In this document: piece by piece, positions 10,350 through 20,507 of the stretch
Layout: the number at the start of each line of letters is the position of its first letter
Numbering within the stretch: position 1 is the stretch's first letter
DNA from: Diadema setosum
Taxonomy: Eukaryota > Echinodermata > Echinoidea > Diadematoida > Diadematidae
Length of the DNA: 64,000 nt
Direction of reading: 5' to 3'
NCBI GenBank assembly: GCA_033980235.1
Contig: CM067065.1
Span: forward strand, 25,514,836 to 25,578,835
Program-made: the position numbers and the translations under genes
The notes under the pieces: generated by a model
Seen by the model: only the letters and a program-made list of their open reading frames with translations
Told to the model about the DNA's origin: nothing
The model's database searches: none

Positions 10350-13007
10350 AAATAGAAAGAAATGATGATATTTGTAAAACTCGGTATCATCTTGATTGCT
10401 AAATTTGTTAATGCGTATCTAAAAAAGATGAAAATCTTCAGATTGCTCGAAATGCTTGAAAAGACCAGTCAGTCCGCAGCACCCGATAATTCGCTCGGAT
10501 TTATTCAACTCGTATGCAAGCCCGCTCGAGGCTCTCATACGTAATGCGCTGCGTATCAGGGGATTTTGTCCTTTGGCTTTCGGCAAAAAAAAAAAAAAAA
10601 TACACTTCATATTCACAAATTTAGTATCAAATTCAAGGAAAATATGTAAACTATCGTCACATGTTACTCAAATTATTGTAAATGAAAAATATCATAGCGT
10701 AATTTGAGCTTGAAAAATGATGAAAAAAGTAATTCGTGCAGTACACGTTCAAGACGTAAAAAAAAATACCAAATTCACCTTGCGTCTCAATGAAAATGTT
10801 TTATTTGGTAGTCCATCTCCTAATCTTTGTATCCATGTAAATATCTTGACAATTTCTTGTTTAATCCGGTCAGGAACCAGTAAAATATACATCGATGTCA
10901 GTGTTGATCAGCTTGAAACCGTGCAATTTCAAGAGTAAGCTCTCTCATTGGACAGCGTTTGCATTCAGCGCTTGCATTACGTATTACGCTGCCACATAAC
11001 GGTTTCATGCCACTTGCGGTTTCTTGGCACGCGTGTAGTTCAAGTGCTGAATGCAAGCACTGTCCAATGAGAGAGCTCTTTCGCGCCACTGTACACTTTG
11101 TGTAGAGCATACTTCCGGCTTAGGAGTGAATTTTACAGACATTTCAAAACGGAAAGACTAGCATAAATCATGCTTGCGTCTCCTTGACTCCAATATATGA
11201 TGAGCATCTAAGTTTCCTCTCTACGAAAAATCCAAAATCAGAAACATCAGTTTCTTAATCAGAACCAAAAACGAACTTTAGACGACAAAATCTTCCGTGA
11301 AAAGCAGGTAAAATTTACGCAAATAATAACTGATTATATAGTCATGATAAGATCCGATGTTATACGCAAATTTAGTGTCAAAATAAAGATCAAAGTCTGG
11401 AGAACAATTTACCGTGACTTGTAGCCATGACGAATGTATGTACAAGTCGCTACACTGTGAAAATCATAGCCTTATCAAAGTCTCGCAAAATCTCGCACGA
11501 CGAGACACCTTTCGAACGCAAAGATCGTCAACGAGAGTGCTGAATAAATCTTGCCGGATCGGCTCATTAGCATACGTGCTGCGGACTGACTGAGACCTTT
11601 TTTACGTTCTGAAAATTGATTATTCATATTTCTGGAGACTTGAACTTTGCAGAAATGTATGTTTCACCTTATTTATGAATATCAAGCTATTTTTCTTGTT
11701 CATTGTTCTTTAACGTATGTCGGTGACAAGTTGGTTGAATGCATATATATATATATTTTTTTTTTTTGTGGAATTCATGTTTTATATATATGAGGGTCAC
11801 AGTTATGTCAGCACTCACCCCCCCCCCCCTTTCCTGTATGTTTGCACCTGCTCATTGTATGTAATATTTATATGTAAGTTGTATCTATATCCTATCTACG
11901 CATATATATGTTATATATATCACACATAGAGGTACATACACTGTGTTGTAAGGTCAGGAGGTAATTTACATAATCATGGAAACAACCCCCCCCCCCCCCC
12001 CCCCAATAAGTGGAATGTCCCTGTGAGAGATAAAGCGTGTCCTGAAGTTATTCAGAAGGGGCACTTCTTTTGACCATTCTTGAGAAGTCATCCAAGCAGG
12101 CAACGTCATTTTACTCAAGCTGCTCCTTTGGCTGCAGCTATAGTTCAGTCCCTAATCCTTTGTACAAAGAAGACACCGAGACTTCTGTCCAGTGGATGGA
12201 CCCCAGTGCACTGCACATGTTGTAATGTCAGAGCTTCTGTTGGAAAGGGACACGGACTTGCTGTATTTTGCGTCGGACAGTGTTGCGTTTGCTTTAGATT
12301 CGTTCTTGTTTTAAGTTTGTTTGCGTTGGTTTAGATTTGTTATCAGTAGTTTTGCATTCGCGTTAAGAGTTGTTTTTTCTTGTTGTTGTTTGAGCTGCGT
12401 TGCCTCTTGTTTTTCACCGTTGAGTTGTTGTAAAATTTGTCATGAGTTGTTTTTAACTATTGCGTTGTCTTAGTTGTGTTGCTTCTAACTGTTGATTTGT
12501 TCTAGTTGCTTTCCGTTGCTTTAAACTCGTTTGCATTGTGTTCAGTTTAATGTCATAATTTTGGAGTTGTTTGGATTTTAGTTTAGTTTGAAATATTGCA
12601 ACAGAGCAAAGTAATAAAGACACCTTTTTTTTTGTAACGGAAACATAGAAAACTCATCTTTGAGCATTCCTTCTTTTCCCAGTCCTTACTGCAGGTGATT
12701 TATTTTGTCTAATTGAGTCCAAGCTATTGTAGGTCGGTACTGACTGGACGTGTCCAGCCGGTCACATATATCATGTATGTATTATTGTTGTCCCCCACAT
12801 GACGTCATAGACTCTAGTAGTCTCCTCATCCCGTCATTACAACACCAATACTCTAAAATTTATAACTTTTGCATAGATTGTGCGATTGTCAATAAACCTT
12901 CGCTGATGTTTTCGACTAATGGTGCTACTTCCACTCAATCCACATTGCTCTTTGGGTTTTGGTTTCCTTAATACCGGACTGTAAGTCAATTTTTGCCCAT
13001 TAAAGGG
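10350..13007. other. Gal3st intron, part without other genes
   Basis: It holds a small inverted repeat (10938-11078), poly-C runs at 11819-11830 and 11988-12004, and a GTT-rich low-complexity tract from about 12270 to 12560. Bases 12780-12970 resemble 4290-4400. The 84-codon plus frame at 12080-12334 has no recognisable domain. No second gene is seen. Confidence 0.5.
10938..11078. repeat. Short foldback of about 140 bp
   Basis: GCTCTCTCATTGGACAGCG at the left is inverted as TGTCCAATGAGAGAGCTC at the right, arms about 40 bp, with TTGCATTCAGCGCTTG / CAAGTGCTGAATGCAA pairing further in. Confidence 0.75.
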
Positions 13008-13468
13008 GATGGCTAGTTACTGATCAGTGGGAATCAGTGAGAATGCTGGGGGATGATTGTTCCAATCCTTGTGGGATTCATTTAAGAGTACATTATATGT
13101 GACCGTGCATCACAAAACGAACAAAAAGTCGCACCCCTTGATTTTGCGTGAGGACCTCAAAATGGTGAAACAGGTCAATCAATTCAATCTTGATTTTTTC
13201 ATACTTTCTAAAAGAGCTATTCTTTGTCTACATAGTTCTTAAGTTTGGGGTCATAACACGAATTGCAAAGTGTGTTTTCAGCAGTTTTTATACAACCCTT
13301 TTTTGTAGAGTAATGCGATTAGGTACGTCTTTAGAGGTTCCTTTTCATTTCTTTAAAATCTTTTGCACACCCTTCGCTTCCAACTCTAATAACTTTTGAA
13401 TGTATAATGCTACCACCTTGAAAGTTGACCTTTATTATGGACGGAATGTGTTAATTAAGCATGCTTAA

Positions 13469-14487
13469 AGATAATAAAAAGTTTTGGTACCTCAAAAGTT
13501 TTCCTGAATTTCTGTGTTTCAGGTTAAAGTACCTTTCAAAAAACTAACACTGTGAGACTTGCTCGCCCCAAAGTGCTCTCATTTCTTAGTAATCATGCAA
13601 TTAACTGCGACCAGCAGCCCCATACGCATAGCGACCAGCAGCCCCATACGCATAGCGTAATGGGGCTTCGCATTGTAGCATTCAGGATCATGACAGATTT
13701 AGTATCGCGGGTAACAGAAAATTCTTCAATTTGAAGACTTACCAATTAAGTTGAAGTCTTGGAAACAGGCTTCGGGCAACGTTTGGTTCTGCCAATAGTC
13801 CCTTTCTGTTCGAATTGATGACTGAATGTGACTCGGTCGAGAGGACCTTGGGAGAGCCACATACACTGATTACACGGCCAGCGCATACGCACACATCACA
13901 TGCGAACAAATTTCAAATCCACGAACGGATAAGATGTTTGTGTGCGCATGCGCGGGCTGTCAATGCAGTGTAGCTCTCCCAAGGTTTTCTCGACCGAGTC
14001 ACATTCAGTCATCAATTCGAACAGAAAGGGACTACTGGCAGAACCAAACGTTACCCGAAGCCTGTTTCCAAGACTTCAACTTAATTGGTAAGTCTTCAAA
14101 TTGAAGAATTTTCTGGATTTTAAGTTGATATTACCCGCGATACTAAATCTGTCATGATCCTGTAAGCTACAATGCGAAGCCCCATTTAGCTATGCGTATG
14201 GGGCTGCTGGTCGCAGTTAGCTACTCAGTATGCGTATGGGACTGCACGCTGCTGGTCGCAGTTATCATGCAATAATGGTTTCGTACAATACGTGTACTAC
14301 CTCGCCGCCGTACGGCGGCGGCTCTGGTACGAAACCATTATTGCTTGATTACTAAGACATGAGAGCACTTTGGAGAGAGTAAGTCTCACAGTGTTAGTTA
14401 TATGAAAGGTACTTTAACCTGAAACACAAACTAAGACAAGAAAATTCAGGGAAACTTTTGAGGTAATACCAAAACTTTATATTATCT
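13469..14487. mobile_element. 1.02 kb foldback element with TTAA target duplication
   Basis: It starts AGATAATAAAAAGTTTTGG and ends CCAAAACTTTATATTATCT, with arms of about 400-500 bp pairing through most of their length. It is flanked by TTAA at 13465-13468 and 14488-14491. The two sister host elements have a single TTAA at this point (GCATGCTTAATTTCAG by inversion at about 16590; CTCAATTTCAG at 42745, mutated), which confirms the boundaries. The left arm holds two copies of a 24 bp unit, CGACCAGCAGCCCCATACGC-, at 13608-13656. The right arm holds an extra 70 bp palindromic insert (14275-14342). Confidence 0.85.
14275..14342. repeat. 70 bp perfect-armed palindrome inside the foldback's right arm
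   Basis: AATAATGGTTTCGTAC ... GTACGAAACCATTATT, centred on CCGCCGTACGGCGG. The left arm of the foldback lacks it, so it arrived later or was lost from the other arm. Confidence 0.7.
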
Positions 14488-14930
14488 TTAATTTCAGCTT
14501 AATCTGATAATCCTTTCATTGTTGTTGCTATCGTGGTTTACATCCTGTTTTTTGTCCCATTCATCGCGCAGCCTGCGCGGTTTCTAAAGATTAAGCATAG
14601 AATAGACATTTAACTTCAAAGCCTCTTATCTCAGTTCACACCTTTCCAGAGTGTGTGTTTTCTTTCCAATATTTAGATAGGCTAGGAGAGTCCGTTTGAA
14701 TTGAGTTATACATCATTTTAAAGCTTAGAATCTGCTCTTTCAATATCTGCCCTTAACTAAATATCTATGTCTGGCGACTTTTTGTTGGTTTTGTGATGCA
14801 GGGGATTATATCCATTGTTGTGTGGAAATTGTTTCCTTCAGAATTGTCTCATATTCAAGTAACGTGCAGTTTAATGTTTTCAGGTTAGCATGCCTGTACA
14901 GTGATGGGGCGATTAGTATCCTATGCTCAC

Positions 14931-15085
14931 CTATCCGGAAAGAAAGCACGGAATCTGGGATAATTGGGGGCGAGAAGCGTTGGCTGTTGGCCCGACGTCG
15001 ATAGGAAAGAGCTGACGATGACGAGCCCCAAGGCGCAAACCGACAAAAACAACGACTGTAGGATTGGTGCGGTGTTGGTTGCCAT
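14931..15085 (-). CDS. Gal3st-like: Gal3ST-family sulfotransferase, first coding exon (signal anchor)
   Basis: It encodes 51 residues plus two bases. It starts at ATG 15085 in a strong context (AAACCATGG) and runs MATNTAPILQSLFLSVCALG, continuing with a hydrophobic stretch to about residue 29, then SGQQPTLLAPNYPRFRAFFPD. A short N-terminus followed by one membrane segment is what a type II Golgi sulfotransferase needs. The exon ends CCGGATAG|GTGAGC, a good donor leaving AG of a codon. The next exon starts with G, giving an Arg and an exact phase match across a 4588 bp intron (10343-14930). An overlapping 98-codon frame in another phase is a shadow. A possible acceptor (TATATTAAAG) about 20 bases upstream of the ATG could mark a noncoding 5' exon. 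Confidence 0.8.
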
Positions 15086-15744
15086 GGTTTGCGGACTGCC
15101 CTTTAATATAAACAGTAAAAATCGTGATGAAAAGAAAATTAATGGTGACTATCATTTTGTAAGTGGGTGTTGAGAAAACACACACAAACACACACACACG
15201 CACACACACAAACACTAATGCATTCATTTAAGAGTACCATAGCTAATGTGTGAAAATTATTTGCTTCAAAATGGTCTCATATTCAAGTAATGTGCACTTC
15301 AATGTTCCCAGGTAAGCATGCCTGAAGTGTCGTTAACGGGACGTTAACGATAGCCCCGACCAAAAAAAAAAAAAAAAAAAAGTTTAGTGGTAGACAACTT
15401 GTACAAGTACTTTGGAATTTGATGTCGATAGACATATAGGTTAACAATTACCCAAGTCGTCCTCAATACCCTTTTTAAAAACACTACAAATCTTGCAAAC
15501 TTACATTTTGCTCAGAAAAAAAAAGTCGTTAAAGACAAATTAAATACGAGGTTCACAAGCATATCTTCTTCATAAATGATTTGTTTGAGATTGTATAGAC
15601 ATGGAGATACCATCACAACCTGCACTGTTTTTTATTTTTTTTTTTACCTTTAAAATTGTTCACGATACCAACAACATCCAATTTATCTACAGACATAAAA
15701 AACACAGAAGTAAGATTTGGATTTTCCAGAAATGAATTTATTTT
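15086..15744. other. Upstream side of Gal3st exon 1, no gene seen
   Basis: It contains a (CA)n tract (15180-15210), the third partial copy of repeat R (15215-15325) and a poly-A run (15363-15381). No promoter could be identified, and the 5' untranslated region of Gal3st is undefined. Confidence 0.5.
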
Positions 15745-16267
15745 TTTTTTTTACGTTACAGGAATATTACTGACCAAATCTGACCCAATTTTTACAAAAT
15801 ACGTATTTAAGGCTTCAGCAATTCCGTAGGAATCATCAATTATCCTCCCAATTTGACTTAACAACATTTGGAATTGAGAGGATTTTTTTTTTTTTAGCTT
15901 CACGTGAACACGAAAGTGAAAGTATTTCGGTAAAGTGAGTATTTGTTTTTGATTTTTCCATGGCACTAGACTTTTATCTATAAAATAAATTATGCTTACG
16001 ATTAATAGACCTCAGATTTGATTTGTCGATCCATGCAATTCTTGAGAGTTTTCATGATTGGATTTGGCCAGATTAACTGGGAAATGGGCATCATATAAAC
16101 GCAAAACAATTTCATTAAATACATTGAAAGGTACATCAGAGTCATTTGTAACATATACAACACACCAGTCGGTATGGTCAAGATTAAATTTAAAACTCTT
16201 TATACGTCTTTGTGATATTACTCGAAATCCATTTTTATTGTAATTTGTATATATAATATGTATATAT

Positions 16268-16967
16268 GTGACCCTGCACCTCAAATCAAACAAAAAGTCG
16301 CCAGACATGAATTTTTAGTCAAGGCCATATTCTGAAAGAGTAGACTTTAAGCTTTAAAATGATGTATATCTCAAATCAAATGGACTCTCCTAACCTATCT
16401 AAATATTGGAAAGAAAGCACAAACTCAGGAAAAGTGTGAACTGAGGAAAGAGGCTCTGAAGTACAGTGTCTATTCAAGCGCTTAATCTTTACCAAACCGT
16501 GCTGGCTGTGCGATGAATGGGACAAAAAAACAGGAAGTAAACCACCAGAGTAACAACAATGAAGGGATTATTAGATTAAACTGAAATTAAGCATGCCTCA
16601 TTAACACATTCTGTCCATAATTAATGCCAACTTTCACAGCAGTAGCACTATCCTTTCAAAAGTTATTAGAGTTGAAAGTGAAGAGTGTGGACAAGGTTTT
16701 TTCAGAAAAAAAGGGATTCTAAAGACACACCTAATCACACTATTCTACCAAAAATGTTCTATATAAACTGCTAAAAAAAACACACACTTTCCTGCCCGTT
16801 TTATGATACCAAATTTTAGCATAATGTAAAAAAAAATAAAGAAGACCCGCTCTTTCAGAAAATATGAAAAAGTCAAGTTCGGCTAAGTTGACCCATTTCA
16901 CTTATTTTCAGTCCTCACGCAAAATCAGTGTGTGCGACTTTATGTTCGTTTTGAGGTGCACGGTCAC
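16268..16967. mobile_element. GTGACC TIR element, copy 2 (700 bp)
   Basis: It starts GTGACCCTGCACCTCAAATC and ends GATTTTGAGG-type inverted copy CGTTTTGAGGTGCACGGTCAC. Internally it aligns in inverse orientation with copies at 13099-14803 and 42396-43074. It lies inside the decayed LINE and abuts a long (TA)n tract. Confidence 0.8.
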
Positions 16968-16989
16968 ATGTATAATAATTTATATAGTA

Positions 16990-16993
16990 TATA

Positions 16994-17036
<43 letters not shown>

Positions 17037-17120
17037 GTATGTATATATAATTTATATAATATATATATATAATGTATGTATATATAATTTATATAGTATA
17101 TATATATATATATATATAAT
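16990..17120. repeat. (TA)n-rich tract
   Basis: TA dinucleotides with interspersed ATGTATGTATA and TTTATATAGTATA units, directly right of the GTGACC element. Confidence 0.9.
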
Positions 17121-17587
17121 ATGCAACATCACAAATATATGGAAATAATGAGAAATATCAGAAACAATAATTTCTTGATCAGCAACGTGAGATGAATTCA
17201 TAACAAATGTTGTCAATGACGAAGCTGTATCAGAAAGTTGTGTTGGTTTCATGATAGAAGGTATAAATGAGGTATACATCAGTGTATCTAGAATTGCTAA
17301 CACTGATGCTTTTCATTTCATTGAAAGAAATTTATGTTAAATTCTCCCATAAGTATACAGTGGTTATTCATGAAAGGGGGAGTCAAGTATATTTTGCAAT
17401 TCATCGACAAAATCGTTTAGATAACTATTTGGTTGCCTGTAAACTTTGCCAACTATAACTTGTTTCGCATCAGATATAACATTTTTTTTTTAATCGCATT
17501 CAAATATATCAGAGATTTGACAAAGATTTTCAATGATATTACACGTGTAATTGTCTTTAACAAACAAAGCCATAGCAACACCATGCT

Positions 17588-17780
17588 TATGGCTAGTAAC
17601 TGATGAATGGGAACCAGTGAGAATGCTGGGGGATGATTGTTCCAGTTCTTGTGGGATTCATTTAAGAGTACATTATATTATCTATCGTTGTGTGAAAATT
17701 AATTGCTTCAGAATGGTCTCATATTCAAGTAATGTGCAGTTTAATGTTTCCAGGTTAGCATGCTTGTACAGTGACGGGAC
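17588..17780. repeat. Dispersed repeat R, copy 3 (uninterrupted)
   Basis: It matches 13008-13098 joined to 14804-14905 and so serves as the empty site for the GTGACC insertion: GAGTACATTATATTATCTAT here against GAGTACATTATAT-element-ATTATATCC there. Confidence 0.75.
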
Positions 17781-18293
17781 ATATAACAACAACAAACGAA
17801 CAAACAAATATTACAGCGTCTCTAAACGGCTTGGGAGTTGAGCATTTTCCTCGCCGTCACGCTGTGGAAGAGAGCGATTAATTGCCCGACGCTTCCAAAT
17901 GAACAGGGTTGGTGATCATATTCTAATGTTGTTATAAAACGAAGAAAAACCTACAACAATTCATAATGGTATTGATTTTCAATTCCAAATACTTTCAAAA
18001 TTCCCCTCGTCATTTCCACCTTTACTTTGGTAACTTGGAAATTCAAGTCAACTTTTATTTTTTTCCTACAACTCTTTGTTTTATATTAGGATTGAGAGGG
18101 CCAAGACAATGAAAGAAATCGAAAGACAGACTATTAATGCCCATTGGCAGTTCGCGTTCATCGATTTTGTAGGATGCTTAGCCCTTGTTATATGAGTCCT
18201 TTTTTTAAGAAGTACGTTGTATTTAAGAAAGTGATTAAACATGTGTCGAAACTCAAGGATGTCTTCTTCATTTTGTATCTCAATGTTTTCAAT
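17781..18293. other. No gene seen
   Basis: AT-rich sequence without recognisable coding frames, repeats or RNA genes. Confidence 0.4.
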
Positions 18294-18570
18294 TCAATTC
18301 AATTCAATAGTTTATTTATTTCCATCATCAAAAAGAAAAGAAAAGAAAAGTTTGACATGATCCAAAGTGATACAATTTTTTTTTCATTTCTCTTACACTC
18401 GTCTGATAAAGGATTTTTTTTAATACAATATAAAGTATATACACGAATGATGTCGTAAAAAAGAAACAATGCACTTTGCCATGGCAACAAAAAATAGTAA
18501 AAAATCACAATGATGGAAAACAGTGTTCCACTAAAAAAAAGCCAAGCTTGTAAGACGTGGAACACTGGCA
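18294..18570 (-). mobile_element. LINE 3'-end relic with AATTG tail
   Basis: Minus-strand orientation. The tail is an ATTCA/TGAAT pentamer repeat at 18294-18308. The stem-loop GTTCCACT...AAGCTTGTAAGACGTGGAAC at about 18519-18562 corresponds to the one in the LINE at 23388-28170. Only the 3' untranslated end is present. Confidence 0.65.
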
Positions 18571-18814
18571 CAAAACAACAACAGCACCAATTTGTTACAC
18601 CAATAAAACATATTCATTTTAAATTCTTCTACATACTATTGTACATTTTACTCATTGATATATGATGCTGATACTATGAACAATACTTACTAGGATTTTA
18701 CAATGCAAACGTATAAGCTATGTAACATATCACATTTGTGGCATGTTCTAAGTAAAGTTCATTGTATCGTGTGATTGTTGACAGGTCAAGTCTGCAAAAA
18801 AAAATATATATATA

Positions 18815-18867
<53 letters not shown>

Positions 18868-19024
18868 GAAGAGTTTGTTCGCAAAAGCCGATAATTCCAT
18901 TTTTGAAGTTATGGTCAAAAGAAGCAAAAATTTTCTTATTATTCTCTTTATTTTTCTTGACCTTTAATCGCAAATATCTCCATTTGGCAAATATGGACTT
19001 ATCGGTTTTTGCGAACAAACTCTT
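18868..19024 (-). mobile_element. TA-associated MITE, copy B (internally deleted)
   Basis: Both terminal repeats are present (GAAGAGTTTGTTCGCAAAAG left, TTTTTGCGAACAAACTCTTT right), but about 90 bp of the interior is missing. (TA)n tracts flank both sides (18805-18866 and 19026-19064). Confidence 0.85.
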
Positions 19025-19028
19025 TATA

Positions 19029-19087
<59 letters not shown>

Positions 19088-19092
19088 TATAT

Positions 19093-19339
19093 GAAGAGTT
19101 TGTTTGCAAAAACCGATAAGTCCATTTTTGAAGATTTTGAATTACGGTCTCTGTCATTAAGTACAAAATAATACCTTTGAAATGATACATTGGTCACTAC
19201 ATATCAAGGTACATTTTTGAAGTTATGGTCAAAAGAAGCAGAAATTTTCTTATTATTTTCTTTATTTTTCTTGACCTTTAATCGCAAATATCTCCATTTG
19301 GCAAATATGGACTTATCGGTTTTTGCAAACAAACTCTTC
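19093..19339 (-). mobile_element. TA-associated MITE, copy C (247 bp, complete)
   Basis: The termini are GAAGAGTTTGTTTGCAAAAA and TTTTTGCAAACAAACTCTTC. A (GA)n block within TA repeats lies to the left (19065-19090) and (TA)n to the right (19348-19387). It is opposite in orientation to copy A. Confidence 0.85.
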
Positions 19340-19345
19340 ATATGA

Positions 19346-19389
<44 letters not shown>

Positions 19390-19391
<2 letters not shown>

Positions 19392-20084
19392 ATTTATGCC
19401 TCCGGAGCAGTCTGCTTTAAGATATAGCAGCACCAATTTTTCCTAAAGAAAGGTGTATTCTGAATGAAAGAACTGGGACATGCTGATAATGCCATGCGCC
19501 AGAATTAAACACGTATAAGTCAGATTATCCTGGCTGAGCTAACAATAGAGGTTTAATCCACGTACATAGAGATATCATGCCGTTCTCCTTTCTTTCCCAA
19601 AAGAACAACAACTACAACAAAATATGCCTGTATATCATAATGATACTGCCATTTTGGAAAATTGAAATAAAAATGCCTACTTGGCGTTAATATCAGGAAC
19701 TTACCTACACAAAATGAAGCCACAATGAGTAGCGAATGCAGTTTTCGATGCATGACGTTGAAAACTAGCATGGTCTATAAAATTATAAAGAAAAGCAACA
19801 AAAATGGCCTCGGATTGCTATGGAAGCGCAGCACGCGGCAGGTGATGACATCATCGACCCACTTTACGAGAACTATTCGGAAGAAATGAGTGTAACTTCA
19901 CAATGCTATAATTTCCCTATTTTTTCGATTTTGGTCAAATTTTTACTGTTATGGCATAATTGTAAGGTTTTGGCCTTTCCTATCAGACTAACTTAGATAA
20001 CAGGATCTGACAATTGTTTTTAAAAGTCACCTTTCCCACGAATTATCTGAGTTTTCTACTTTTTTCGTAAAACCCGATGACCAC
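19390..20084. other. Mostly featureless; holds a small candidate exon on the minus strand
   Basis: Apart from 19705-19774 no exon-like feature or repeat was recognised. Confidence 0.4.
19705..19774 (-). CDS. Candidate 70-nt leader exon
   Basis: Seen: an acceptor-like tract (TTTTCTTTATAATTTTATAG) directly before ACCATG, then 22 codons whose second half is hydrophobic (MHRKLHSLLIVASFCV), then a near-perfect donor GTGTAG|GTAAGT. It ends one base into a codon. It cannot join the Gal3st last exon directly, which needs two bases. No partner exon was found. A short exon with a signal-peptide-like product is possible; chance is the alternative. Confidence 0.25.
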
Positions 20085-20270
20085 TGAGCCTGCGAGCTGG
20101 TGGCCATCTGGTGCGAGCCGTATGGGGAGCCAAGTGTGGCATGGCTAATTCAGTCATTTTGGAAATGTTAGCATTTTGTTACGAAATGATTGATGTCGTA
20201 ACAAAATATGCCATGGGCTACTTGGCGCCTCATGCAGCTCGCACCATCTCACCACCAGCTCGCAGGCTCA
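20085..20270. mobile_element. 186 bp foldback with GTTACGAAAT core
   Basis: The ends are TGAGCCTGCGAGCTGGTGG and its inverted copy CCACCAGCTCGCAGGCTCA; GGTGCGAGC / GCTCGCACC pair further in. The core holds CATTTTGTTACGAAATG and GTCGTAACAAAAT, the same type of motif as the array at 53040-53188. Confidence 0.7.
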
Positions 20271-20507
20271 GGTCTCACACAGGGCATTTAGTTTAAGGAC
20301 GAGCAGGTAGGTTTGAATGCTTGCGAGCTTACTCGGCTTGCCATATAAACACAACCAAATAAACAGATATGTGTAAGTCCCTACGAGAGTAACATGCGTT
20401 TTCTCTCAATACTTTCCAGTTTAATAGAGACTGAGAATTACGATGAACACAAGCAACTCTATATAGGAAGTAATCTTACGGCATTTTACAATTTTCAAGT
20501 TTCAATG

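Larger units (their letters stand above)
13099..14803. mobile_element. GTGACC TIR element, copy 1, carrying a nested foldback
   Basis: The left end is GTGACCGTGCATCACAAAAC and the right end is inverted (GCGACTTTTTGTTGGTTTTG...GCAGGG). Without the nested insert it is about 680 bp, like copies at 16268-16967 and 42396-43074. It is flanked by ATTATAT on both sides. The uninterrupted repeat R at 17671-17680 reads CATTATATTA, the predicted empty site. A 7-8 bp target duplication suggests the hAT group, but no transposase is present to confirm it. Confidence 0.75.
13008..14905. repeat. Dispersed repeat R, copy 1 (interrupted)
   Basis: The blocks 13008-13098 and 14804-14905 together match the uninterrupted copy at 17588-17780. 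Shared blocks are GAATGCTGGGGGATGATTGT, GGGATTCATTTAAGAGTAC, CTCATATTCAAGTAA and CAGGTTAGCATGCCTGTACA. The interruption is the GTGACC element (13099-14803). A third, partial copy lies at 15215-15325, on the far side of the Gal3st first exon. Confidence 0.75.
15745..17580 (-). mobile_element. Decayed LINE (endonuclease and linker), interrupted
   Basis: Read on the minus strand from 17580, fragments in several frames match a LINE endonuclease: KVYRQPNSYLNDFVDELQNIL-like text near 17420, then SFIPSIMKPTQLSDTASSL and IIVSDISHYFHIFV near 17170-17290. After the interruption the linker before the RT follows (FNEIVLRLYDAHFPVNLAKS near 16090; YGIAEALNTYFVKIGSDLVS near 15790). Frameshifts and stops are frequent. 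The interruption is the GTGACC element 16268-16967 plus (TA)n to about 17120. No RT core is left. Confidence 0.7.

Noticed and set aside
12080..12334. Possible gag-like or zinc-knuckle ORF
   Set aside because: Cysteine spacing does not form a CCHC knuckle and no neighbouring retroelement part is present.
14931..15227. 98-codon minus-strand ORF over the Gal3st first exon
   Set aside because: Its N-terminus is translated (CA)n repeat and it is in a different frame from the exon whose splice phase fits the sulfotransferase.
15227..19774. Exon 19705-19774 as the Gal3st start
   Set aside because: It ends one base into a codon while the Gal3st exon needs two; the exon at 14931-15085 fits exactly.
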